This document shows, one piece after another, positions 32,244 through 40,056 of a stretch of 64,000 nucleotides of DNA. Positions within the stretch are counted from its first letter, which is position 1; the number at the start of each line of letters is the position of its first letter. Origin of the DNA: Spirochaetaceae bacterium (GTDB taxonomy: Bacteria > Spirochaetota > Spirochaetia > Treponematales > Rectinemataceae); contig JANXYQ010000075.1 in assembly GCA_025355995.1 (NCBI GenBank), forward strand, positions 1 through 64,000, read 5' to 3'. The notes under the pieces are model-generated. The model was not told the origin of the DNA. It ran no database searches and worked only from the letters and a program-made list of their open reading frames with translations. A program made the position numbers and the translations under genes.

Positions 32244-33035
32244 CTAGGCGGGGACGGGCAGGCCGCTCAGGCGCCTCGCCCTCAGCTTGGCGAGGCGCGC
32301 CAGCTCGGACTCGAGCATGATGTCGCCGATCTCCTTCTTGGAGAGGATATAGAGTTCCTCGAACCTAAGGGCCTCTTCCAGGGCCTCGGGGCCCGAGAGC
32401 ATGCTCTCGCGCGGGAGGATCACCTTGCGCGTCTCGATGCACTCGGCGTCCTCGACCATTCCGGGGTCGATGCGGAAGCCGGCCACGGTCGCGCCGCTGA
32501 TGCTTCCGCCCACGGTGAAGGAGAGCCCGTGCACTCTCGCCCGCGCGCCAACCAGGCGCAGGAGGCAGGCGACGAAGGCGCTGTCGGGGGTGATAGCCTC
32601 GTCGAGGTAGGAGGCGCTCAGGTCCGTCCTACCGAGGGTGACGCCGTCGATGAAGCCGGCGGCGAGCTCGAGGATGCCCTCGATCTGCTCGATGGCGCCC
32701 TTGGTCTCGATGTTGATGGCCAGGCTTACCTTGTGGCTCCCGTAGACGCCCTTGTACGCCTCGATGAATTTCTTCAGCCCGAAGCGGCTCTCCACCATCG
32801 GGGCGATGAGTCCGTCCACGCCGAGCTCGAGCGAGTCCTTGATGTCCCTGACCGCCTCGACGCCTCCGATCTTCAGGAAGAGCCGGACCCCTGCCTTCTC
32901 CGTCAGCCTGCGCAGCCGCGCGAGGTCCGTGAAGCTGGAGCCCTCGGCCTCGAATTCGGCCTTGATCCCCCGCAGCCCATAGGTATCCCTCAGGAACAGC
33001 ATCTGATCGTACAATTCGTTCTCGACGCCGAACAT
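32244..33035 (-). CDS. HpcH/HpaI aldolase / citrate-lyase-beta-like protein
   Basis: A 263-residue TIM-barrel protein of the phosphoenolpyruvate/pyruvate domain superfamily. Family-type strands are LRGIKAEFEAEGSS, LFLKIGGVEAV, GVDGLIAPMVES, LAINIETKGAIEQIEGIL (the metal-binding Glu) and FIDGVTLGRTDLSASY. These suggest a class II pyruvate-type aldolase or a lyase on a CoA-ester. GGAGGG near the ATG at 33035 supports the start. It is followed by the DUF434-like gene. No transporter or catabolic neighbour points to a substrate. Confidence 0.75.
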   Translation of the reverse strand: MFGVENELYDQMLFLRDTYGLRGIKAEFEAEGSSFTDLARLRRLTEKAGVRLFLKIGGVEAVRDIKDSLELGVDGLIAPMVESRFGLKKFIEAYKGVYGSHKVSLAINIETKGAIEQIEGILELAAGFIDGVTLGRTDLSASYLDEAITPDSAFVACLLRLVGARARVHGLSFTVGGSISGATVAGFRIDPGMVEDAECIETRKVILPRESMLSGPEALEEALRFEELYILSKKEIGDIMLESELARLAKLRARRLSGLPVPA

Positions 33036-33132
33036 AGGCCCTCCGTCCCTTATATTCTCGATGCCCGAAGGCCTTTCGATGATGGAAAAAGGGCGGGACG
33101 GGGGGCCGTTCGACCTCGGCTATCCGAGCGCC

Positions 33133-34377
33133 CTAGAGGTAGGCTTCCTCTCCGTGCTCTATCAGGTCGAGCCCGGCGAGCTCCTCCTTCTCGGAGACGC
33201 GCACCTTCGCGATCTTGTTGATGACCCAGAGCATGAAGAGCGTGAAGGCGAAGGCGTAGGCCGCCGTCCCGAGGGCGGCGACCGCCTGCTTTGCCAGCAG
33301 CTCGCCATGGCCGTCCACGAGGCCCGAGGCGAGGAGGCCGGGATCGCGGGCGGGGAGGGTCATCGCGGCCGTGCCGAACACTCCGAGAAGGATGGTGCCG
33401 AGGAAGCCCCCCACGCCGTGGACGCCGAAGACGTCGAGGGCGTCGTCGAGGCCGGCCTTGTTTTTGATGCCGACCGCCGCGTAGCAGGTGCAGGAGGCCA
33501 GCACGCCGATGATGACCGCCGAGGGCGTGGATACGAAACCGGCGCAGGGGGTGATCGTCGCGAGACCGGCCACCGAGCCCGTGAGGAAACCGAGGAACCT
33601 CGGCTTGCGCGTGAATATCCAGTCGAGGAGGAGCCAGGTGGGGCCCGCGAAGGAGGCGGCGAGGTCGGTATTCAGGAAGGCGAGGCCCGTGATCCTGTCG
33701 ACGCCGAACTCCGAGCCGGCGTTGAAGCCGTACCAGCCGAACCACAGGATGGCGGTGCCGAGGGCGACGAGGGGCAGGCTGTGCAGTCCCTTGTCGGCGG
33801 ACCTGCGCTTCCCCACGTAGATGACGCTCGCGAGGGCCGCGAAGCCCGCCGAGGTGTGGACTACGATGCCGCCCGCGAAGTCGCGGACTCCCCAGGCGGC
33901 CATGATGCCGCCGCCCCAGACCATGTGCACGAGGGGGAAGTAGACCAGGACGAGCCAGGCCACGAGGAAGAGCAGATAGGCAGGGAAACGGACGCGGTTC
34001 GCGAAGGCGCCCGTGATGAGGGCCGGCGTGATGATCGCGAACATCATCTGGTAGGCGACGAAGACGATGAGCGGCACGCCCGGGTTCATGGGGCTCGGCG
34101 ACATCAGGTCGACGCCCTTCAGGAAGGCCATGTCGAGGTTGCCGATTATGCCTCCCAGGTCGCCGTGGCCGAGCGAGCCGGAAAAGCACATCGAGTAGCC
34201 GAAGATGAACCAGATGACGGTCGTCACGCCGAGGGAAATGAAGCTCTGGAACATGATCGTCAGGACGTTCTTGCGGCCCACGAGGCCGCCGTAGAAGAAG
34301 GCGAGGCCGGGCGTCATGAACATGACGAGGGCGGTCGCTATGAGCATGAACCCGGTGCTGCCGGTGTCTATTGGCAT
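33133..34377 (-). CDS. amt: Ammonium transporter
   Basis: A 414-residue inner-membrane channel with eleven hydrophobic helices. AmtB/Rh hallmarks: LMFMTPGLAFFYGGLVGRKNVL (first pore helix), VHMVWGGGIMAAWGVRDFAGGIVVHTSAG (containing the first pore His and the DFAGG motif), and DVFGVHGVGGFLGTILLG with the second pore His. AGGAG seven bases before the ATG at 34377 sets the start. No glnK/glnB is adjacent in this window. Confidence 0.95.
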   Translation of the reverse strand: MPIDTGSTGFMLIATALVMFMTPGLAFFYGGLVGRKNVLTIMFQSFISLGVTTVIWFIFGYSMCFSGSLGHGDLGGIIGNLDMAFLKGVDLMSPSPMNPGVPLIVFVAYQMMFAIITPALITGAFANRVRFPAYLLFLVAWLVLVYFPLVHMVWGGGIMAAWGVRDFAGGIVVHTSAGFAALASVIYVGKRRSADKGLHSLPLVALGTAILWFGWYGFNAGSEFGVDRITGLAFLNTDLAASFAGPTWLLLDWIFTRKPRFLGFLTGSVAGLATITPCAGFVSTPSAVIIGVLASCTCYAAVGIKNKAGLDDALDVFGVHGVGGFLGTILLGVFGTAAMTLPARDPGLLASGLVDGHGELLAKQAVAALGTAAYAFAFTLFMLWVINKIAKVRVSEKEELAGLDLIEHGEEAYL

Positions 34378-34445
34378 TGAGGAACTCCTTGTCTAGCCTC
34401 GGGGCTTGCCGAGGGCGGGGGCGATTGCTCGAGGACGGGGATGGG

Positions 34446-34868
34446 CTAGGCTTGGGCCGGAGGGGCCCGGGGCGAGGAGGCCGGACCGGGCGGCCATCGG
34501 CATAGGCTCGATCCGGGCGAGAACAGCAGGCGCTCCGCGAGGCCGGGAAGGGGCGCGTCGGAGGCCGGGCTCGCGGAATATCCGATCGAGACGATGAGGG
34601 CGGGGCCGATCGCGGTCGGGAGGGCGGCGGGTGGGGATTCGCGGGCGGGAAGGACGAATTGTATCGGGATGGCGAGGCGCCCCAAGGCCTCCTCGATCGC
34701 CGAGACGAGGCGGGAAGCGTCGAACTCCAGGAACAGGGAGGGAATGAAGGCGGCGGCCAACAGGACGAGGAGGAGGAAGGGGCCGGCGCGGTCCTCACGC
34801 GGAGCGTCGCGCGGAGCTTCGCGCGAGGGCGCGCGCCGCGGAATTCCTGGTCCGATGATCCCGTTCAT
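34446..34868 (-). CDS. Possible small membrane protein, uncertain
   Basis: A 140-codon frame upstream of amt on the same strand. It has one convincing hydrophobic segment (FLLLVLLAAAFIPSLFL) flanked by Arg/Pro-rich regions. No ribosome site precedes the ATG at 34868, and the C-terminal third is Pro/Ser-rich low-complexity sequence. It could be a real single-pass protein or a G+C-rich chance frame. The stretch it occupies (34446-34868) holds no better candidate on either strand. Confidence 0.3.
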   Translation of the reverse strand: MNGIIGPGIPRRAPSREAPRDAPREDRAGPFLLLVLLAAAFIPSLFLEFDASRLVSAIEEALGRLAIPIQFVLPARESPPAALPTAIGPALIVSIGYSASPASDAPLPGLAERLLFSPGSSLCRWPPGPASSPRAPPAQA

Positions 34869-35004
34869 GAGGTTACGGAATAGTATGCCGCCTTCTCGAA
34901 AACGCCTAACGAAATCGCACCGCATTAATATGCGCGGGCAGCGCATATCCATTTATCGGGGCTTCCGTGCTATCCTTCGAGAGACAGCTGGAGGAGGGTT
35001 CGGC

Positions 35005-36000
35005 ATGATCCGAAATCAGTGGTACGTGGTCCTCGAATCGAGCGAAGTGGGAAAGAGTCCCGTCGGTTTCATGAGGATGGGCGAGCGGATGGTCTTCTGG
35101 CGCGACGAGTCGGGCAGGGTCGTCTGCCACATCGACAAATGCGCCCACCGCGGCGCCTCCCTGGTCCCGGGCGCGGTGCTGCATGGAAGCGGCGGCTCCC
35201 GCCTCCAATGCCCCTTCCATGGCATCGAGTACGACTCCTCCGGGCGCGCTACCGCGATTCCCGCGAACGGGAGGGCGGCCCTCGTGCCGGAGGGCTTTCG
35301 CCTCTCCACCCTGCCCACCCACGAGGCCCGGGGCTTCATCTGGATCTGGTGGGCCGCCGTCGGCTCGGCGCCGCCCGCCCCCCCGAAATTCTTCGACGAC
35401 ATTCCCGAGGGCCTATCCTGGTCCACCCGCCGGGATCCCTGGGACAACCACTACAGCCGCGCGATCGAGAACCAGCTCGACATGGCCCACCTGCCCTTCG
35501 TCCACCGCGACTCCATCGGCAGGGGAGGCCGCACGGTCGTAGATGGCCCCGGCCTCGCGTTCGGCGCCCTCGGCTCGAGCGAGCCCGATCTCCTCGTCTA
35601 CGTCTACAACCGCCTCGACGACGGCAGCCCCCCCAAGGCGGTCGACCAGGTCTCGAGGCCGAGGCCGGACTCGGGCCAGAAGCTCGAGTTCCGCTTCCCC
35701 AACCTCTGGCAGAACTACATAAACGAGAGGCTGCGCATCCTGGCGGCCTTCGTGCCCATCGACGAGGAGAGGACCCTCATGTACCTGCGCTTCTACCAGG
35801 GCTTCATGCGGGTCCCGGTGCTGCGCTCCCTCGCGCACGCGGCCGGGAACGCGATGAACCTCTACATCGCCCGCCAGGACCGCCGCATCGTGAATACCCA
35901 GCTGCCCAAGGCCGCCGGCCAAGGCTCGGGCGAGCTTCTCTTCCCCGGGGACGCGGCGATCATGGAGTACCGCAAGATGCGGGTCAGGGCGGGGGGATGA
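35005..36000 (+). CDS. Rieske non-heme iron oxygenase, alpha-subunit-like
   Basis: A 331-residue protein with an N-terminal Rieske [2Fe-2S] domain: CAHRG and CPFHG give the CXH...CXXH ligand set (about residues 47-75). The catalytic domain carries the mononuclear iron motif NQLDMAHLPFVH (Asp/His ligands), as in the PaO/vanillate-demethylase/KSH-like single-component oxygenases. There is no signal peptide. GGAGGAGG upstream sets the ATG at 35005. Coupled by ATGA to a UbiA-family gene, so the pair probably modifies and prenylates, or otherwise jointly processes, one substrate. Reductase partner not seen nearby. Confidence 0.85.
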   Translation: MIRNQWYVVLESSEVGKSPVGFMRMGERMVFWRDESGRVVCHIDKCAHRGASLVPGAVLHGSGGSRLQCPFHGIEYDSSGRATAIPANGRAALVPEGFRLSTLPTHEARGFIWIWWAAVGSAPPAPPKFFDDIPEGLSWSTRRDPWDNHYSRAIENQLDMAHLPFVHRDSIGRGGRTVVDGPGLAFGALGSSEPDLLVYVYNRLDDGSPPKAVDQVSRPRPDSGQKLEFRFPNLWQNYINERLRILAAFVPIDEERTLMYLRFYQGFMRVPVLRSLAHAAGNAMNLYIARQDRRIVNTQLPKAAGQGSGELLFPGDAAIMEYRKMRVRAGG

Positions 36001-36905
36001 CGCTCAGGCAATTCTTCGGGGTGGTGGAGCTGAGGACCAAGGTCGTTTCGCTCTCCACCTTCGCGGCGGCCACCCTCTACGCCTTGCGCGAAACCGACAG
36101 GCTCGACCTCGGTACCCTCGCCCTGGCCCTGCCCGCCGTGCTCCTCGTCGACATGGGCACCACCGCCTTCAACAGCTTCTTCGACTGGTGGAGGGGAGTC
36201 GATCGCCACGCGGCCCAGAGGGAGGCGGACAAGGTTATAATCTCGGAGGGCGTGCCCGCCCTCGCCGCGCTGATAGTCGCCGCGTGCTGCTACGCCCTGG
36301 CTATGTGCCTCGGGCTCGCCCTCGCCCTGCGATCCGGGGCCTGGGTCGTCGGACTGGGCCTGCCCTGCCTCGCCGCCGGCTTCCTGTACAACGGGGGACC
36401 CCTGCCCCTGTCGCGCACGCCTTTCGGCGAGCTCGTCGCGGGCGCCTTCCTCGGCACCGCCCTCTTTATGGTCGCCTACAGGCTCCAGGCGGGGGGCTGG
36501 GGCTCGAGGCCCCTCCTGGCCTCGCTTCCCGGCGCCCTCTTCATCGCCTCGATCCTCGCGGTGAACAACGCCTGCGACATACAGGGCGACGCTCTCGCCG
36601 GGCGCAGGACCCTCGCCGTGCTCCTCGGGCCGAGGCGGGCCGCCCTTCTGCCCGCCGCCCTCGTGGCCTCGTCGATTGCCGCCGCGATCGGCCTGTCCGT
36701 CCCGGGCATCCTGCCCGCGGCCGTCGCTCCCGCCACTGCCGCCGCGGCCCTCGTCTCGATACCGCTTTTCTCGGGCCTGGCCAAGCGCGGCTTCTCTCAC
36801 GCGACGAAGAGCGCGAGCATGCGTGGCATCCTCGGCGCTTTCTGCGTCTATAGCCTCGGCTACCTGGCCGGCCTCGCCTGGGCGATCCTGGGTATTGGCG
36901 CGTAA
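35997..36905 (+). CDS. UbiA-family prenyltransferase (MenA-like)
   Basis: A 302-residue integral membrane protein with about nine hydrophobic helices. The two Asp-rich prenyl-diphosphate motifs are present: NSFFDWWRGVD (first) and NNACDIQGDALAGRRTL (second). The layout resembles 1,4-dihydroxy-2-naphthoate prenyltransferase MenA more than UbiA itself, but no other menaquinone gene is seen here and it travels with a Rieske oxygenase. So the aromatic acceptor is open. Overlaps the convergent IMPase gene by 46 bp. Confidence 0.8.
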   Translation: MTLRQFFGVVELRTKVVSLSTFAAATLYALRETDRLDLGTLALALPAVLLVDMGTTAFNSFFDWWRGVDRHAAQREADKVIISEGVPALAALIVAACCYALAMCLGLALALRSGAWVVGLGLPCLAAGFLYNGGPLPLSRTPFGELVAGAFLGTALFMVAYRLQAGGWGSRPLLASLPGALFIASILAVNNACDIQGDALAGRRTLAVLLGPRRAALLPAALVASSIAAAIGLSVPGILPAAVAPATAAAALVSIPLFSGLAKRGFSHATKSASMRGILGAFCVYSLGYLAGLAWAILGIGA

Positions 36906-37729
36906 AAAGGCGCTATGAGGCCGCGCAGCTCCTCGGCGGCGCCCGGCGCGCCGGTCACGAGGCTCGCGCTGTCGAAGGGGTCGTAGGCTCCGCCCCCGAT
37001 GGCGGACACCGGGCAGCCCGTCTCCGCCAGGAGCAATAGGGCCGCGCCGACGTCGTAGGGCTCGAGGTCCACTTCCCAGAAGGCTTGGAGCCTGCCCGCC
37101 GCCACCGAGCACAGGTCGAGGGCAGCCGAGCCGAGCCGCCTGATATCCAGGGCGGCCGCGCTCACCGCGGCGGCCGAGGCGTAGAAGGCTTCGGCGGTAT
37201 CCGACGAGCGGTAGGGCGTGCCCGTGCACACCAGGCTCCTGCGCAGGCTCATCGGCGCGACGGGAGCCAGCCGCCGCGCGGGACCGGCCCGTCCCTCCTC
37301 CCAGGCGCCGCCGCCGCGGATAGCCCAGAGCCATTCGCCCGCCGGCGGCCGGTGCACGAGGCCGAGGATCGGCCTTTCGGCCCCTCCGGAGCCGCGCTCG
37401 AAGATGGCGACCGACACGCAGAACCAGTCGAGGCCGGCCACGTAATTCGTCGTGCCGTCCAGGGGATCGACTACCCAGGTCAGCTCGCCGCGGCTCCTCT
37501 CGCCTTCTTCGCCGTAGAAGGCGGAGCCGGGGACCAGGCGTTTCAGCGCCGAGGAGAGGCGGCGCTCCGACTCGACGTCGACGAAGCTCACGAGGTCCTT
37601 GGCGGCCTTTTCGTCCGCCCAGCCCGCCGGCCGCCGCCGCCATTCCGACAGCTGGAAGGCGCCGACCTCGGCGATCGCTTGGCGCGTTCTTTCTAGCAGT
37701 AGCGCTGGCTCGATCATGGGCCAGAGCAT
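36860..37729 (-). CDS. Inositol-monophosphatase-family phosphatase
   Basis: A 289-residue Mg2+/Li+-type sugar-phosphate phosphatase: YGEEGE (metal Glu), VDPLDGTTNYVAG, and the C-terminal EPYDVGAALLLLAETG that corresponds to WDxAAxxL. The substitution of WD by YD is unusual but keeps the Asp ligand. It is a stand-alone relative of the IMPase half of the phn-operon fusion protein. Start at 37729 has a weak GGAAAG; an internal ATG at 37717 is an alternative. Likely cytosolic, acting on inositol phosphate or related sugar phosphates. Confidence 0.85.
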   Translation of the reverse strand: MLWPMIEPALLLERTRQAIAEVGAFQLSEWRRRPAGWADEKAAKDLVSFVDVESERRLSSALKRLVPGSAFYGEEGERSRGELTWVVDPLDGTTNYVAGLDWFCVSVAIFERGSGGAERPILGLVHRPPAGEWLWAIRGGGAWEEGRAGPARRLAPVAPMSLRRSLVCTGTPYRSSDTAEAFYASAAAVSAAALDIRRLGSAALDLCSVAAGRLQAFWEVDLEPYDVGAALLLLAETGCPVSAIGGGAYDPFDSASLVTGAPGAAEELRGLIAPFYAPIPRIAQARPAR

Positions 37730-37751
37730 AGTCTTTCCGCCGCGATATCGC

Positions 37752-37757
37752 TACTAT
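37752..37757 (+). promoter_or_regulatory. -10-like TACTAT directly before pncA start
   Basis: TACTAT ends nine bases before the ATG at 37767. No Shine-Dalgarno sequence lies in between, consistent with a leaderless pncA-pncB transcript. Confidence 0.4.
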
Positions 37758-37766
37758 TGCCCCAAG

Positions 37767-38408
37767 ATGAACAACGCGGTGCTGGATAGAAAGCGCGACG
37801 CCCTTCTCGTCGTCGACCTGCAAAACGATTTCTGTGCGGGCGGCTCCTTGGCCGTCGAGGGGGGGGACCAGGTCGTCGCGCCGATAAACCGCATCCTGCC
37901 CCTGTTCGACAACATAGCGTTTACCCAGGACTGGCATCCCGCGGACCACGTCTCCTTCGCCTCGGCCTGGCCGGGCAGGAGCCTGTACGACAGCGTCGAG
38001 GCCGACGGCATCCCCCAGGTCCTCTGGCCGGACCACTGCGTCCAGGGCAGCCGGGGCGCCGCCTTTCATCAGAGCCTCGAGACCGACAGGGCCTCCGTCA
38101 TCCTCCGCAAGGGAGCGAGGGCGCGCCTGGATTCCTATTCCGCCTTCTTCGAGAACGACCGCAGCACGCCGACCGGCCTCGACGGCTGGCTCCGCGGCAT
38201 CGGCGCCTCCGAGCTCTACGTCGCTGGCCTCGCCACGGATTTCTGCGTCTTCTTCACGGTCCTCGACGCCCTCCGCCTCGGCTACAAGGTGCGAGTCCTC
38301 GAGGATGCGATCCGCGCCGTGGACATCCCGCCCGGCGGCGCCGCGCGCGCCCTCGGCACGATGCGGAGGGAGCGCGCAGCCTTCATCGATTCGAGGACCC
38401 TGGGATGA
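37767..38408 (+). CDS. pncA: Nicotinamidase
   Basis: A 213-residue cysteine hydrolase that converts nicotinamide to nicotinate for NAD salvage. The catalytic triad is visible: Asp in VVDLQNDF, Lys in LRKGARA, Cys in ATDFCVFFT; metal ligands lie in QDWHPADH. The start at 37767 fits the family N-terminus; longer readings would enter the divergent IMPase gene. It is coupled to pncB by ATGA, so the two steps are made together. Confidence 0.93.
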   Translation: MNNAVLDRKRDALLVVDLQNDFCAGGSLAVEGGDQVVAPINRILPLFDNIAFTQDWHPADHVSFASAWPGRSLYDSVEADGIPQVLWPDHCVQGSRGAAFHQSLETDRASVILRKGARARLDSYSAFFENDRSTPTGLDGWLRGIGASELYVAGLATDFCVFFTVLDALRLGYKVRVLEDAIRAVDIPPGGAARALGTMRRERAAFIDSRTLG

Positions 38409-39865
38409 GCGGCGCGACCTGCACCGACTCCGGGGCGGTGACGAGCGCCCTCTTCGCGGACTTCTACGAGCTCACGATGGCCCAGGGCTACTGGAAGCTG
38501 GGCCGCGGCGGCCGCGCCGTCTTCGACGTCTTCTTCCGCCGCCACCCCTTCGGCGGCGGCTATTCCCTCTTCGCCGGCCTCGAGCCCCTCCTGCGCGACC
38601 TCGAGTCCCTCCGCTTCTCGGGCCAGGACCTCGCCTACCTCGAGTCGCTGGGCATGTTCGAGCGGGGCTTCCTCGACTACCTCGCGGACTTCCGCTTCCG
38701 GGGCGACATATGGTCGGTAAGCGAGGGAGAGATCGTCTTTCCCCAAGGACCCTTGGCGCGCGTCCACGCCGATATGATAGAGGCCCAGATCATCGAGGGC
38801 CTCGTCCTCAACCGCCTCAACTTCGGCAGCCTAGTCGCCACCAAGACGGCCCGCGTCTGGCGCGCCTCGGGCTACGGCCACGTCATGGAATTCGGCCTGC
38901 GCAGGGCCCAGGGCCCCGACGGCGCCATCACCGCCTCGCGCTCCTCCTTCATCGGGGGCGCCGACGGGACTTCCAACACCCTCGCCGGCAAGCTGTTCGG
39001 CATCCCCGTCATGGGTACCATGGCCCACTCATGGGTCATGTCCTTCGACGACGAGCGCGAGGCCTTCGACGCCTACGCGGGGATCTATCCCGATTCCACG
39101 TCCTTCCTCATCGACACCTACAACACCCTGGATAGCGGCATAAAGAACGCGATAGCCTCGGGCAGGCTCCTGGCCGCGAAGGGCAAGCGCTTCGGCGTGC
39201 GGCTCGACTCGGGCGACATAGACTACCTCTCGCGCGAGGTGCGAAGGGAGCTCGACGCCGCGGGGCTTGGGGACGCATACATCGTCGTCTCCAACGAGCT
39301 CGACGAGGACATCATCGAGCACCTGGTTTCAGCCAACGCGCCTGTCGACTCCTGGGGCGTCGGCACCAAGCTCGTCACCGGCGGCGGGGAGGCCTCCTTC
39401 CCCGGCGTGTACAAGCTCGCCGCGGTCGAGCGCGCGGGCAAGGTCGAGCCCACGATGAAATTCTCCGACAACCCCGACAAGTCGACCAACCCCGGCGTCA
39501 AGCAGGTCTGGCGGCTGTACGGGGACGACGGCCTGTCCCTCGCGGACCTCATGACCCTCGAGGACGAGGTTCCGAGGGCGGGCGAGGAGCTCGTCCTGCA
39601 CCACCCCTCGGCCGACTGGCGCCGCCTGCGCCTGAGGCCCGCGGAGGCGAGGCCCCTCCTCTCCAAGGTCATGGAGGGAGGCAGGCCCTGCGCCGAATTC
39701 CCCGCGTTGGCCGACATCAGGGCGGGCCTGCGCAGCCGCCTCGAGCGCTTCGACTCGACCTACCTGCGCCTGCTCAATCCCCACGTCTACAAGGTCTCGA
39801 TATCCTCCGAGCTGCGCGACCTCAAGCTGGGCTTTATCGGGAAGTACATGCAGGATGGCAGGTAG
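38405..39865 (+). CDS. pncB: Nicotinate phosphoribosyltransferase
   Basis: A 486-residue enzyme joining nicotinate and PRPP to give nicotinate mononucleotide, second step of the salvage route begun by pncA. Markers: LFADFYELTMAQGYWK at the N-terminus, EFGLRRAQG (phosphate-binding block with Arg), GTSNTLAGKLFGIPVMGTMAHSWV with the His that is phosphorylated in the ATP-driven cycle, and GVRLDSGDIDYLS. Length fits the long form. The gene ends 190 bp before the next. Confidence 0.95.
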   Translation: MSGATCTDSGAVTSALFADFYELTMAQGYWKLGRGGRAVFDVFFRRHPFGGGYSLFAGLEPLLRDLESLRFSGQDLAYLESLGMFERGFLDYLADFRFRGDIWSVSEGEIVFPQGPLARVHADMIEAQIIEGLVLNRLNFGSLVATKTARVWRASGYGHVMEFGLRRAQGPDGAITASRSSFIGGADGTSNTLAGKLFGIPVMGTMAHSWVMSFDDEREAFDAYAGIYPDSTSFLIDTYNTLDSGIKNAIASGRLLAAKGKRFGVRLDSGDIDYLSREVRRELDAAGLGDAYIVVSNELDEDIIEHLVSANAPVDSWGVGTKLVTGGGEASFPGVYKLAAVERAGKVEPTMKFSDNPDKSTNPGVKQVWRLYGDDGLSLADLMTLEDEVPRAGEELVLHHPSADWRRLRLRPAEARPLLSKVMEGGRPCAEFPALADIRAGLRSRLERFDSTYLRLLNPHVYKVSISSELRDLKLGFIGKYMQDGR

Positions 39866-40056
39866 GGGGGAGCGCCGTTTCTCTTGATCCGCCCCCTCAA
39901 TACGTTCCGCGCGCTCAATCTCATCCTTGCCCTCCATAATGCTCGATAATACGAATATACGGACGAAGCGGGGGAAAAAGGGAGACGTCCACGATCCCGA
40001 ACGGACTTGACGCGAAGCCCATACCAAATAGAATTGGGGCTAGCGAGGAGCGACGG

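Noticed and set aside
34801-34845. Repetitive CGCGCGGAG-type sequence near the uncertain small membrane gene
   Set aside because: Imperfect G+C-rich simple sequence without regular unit length; not convincing as a functional repeat.
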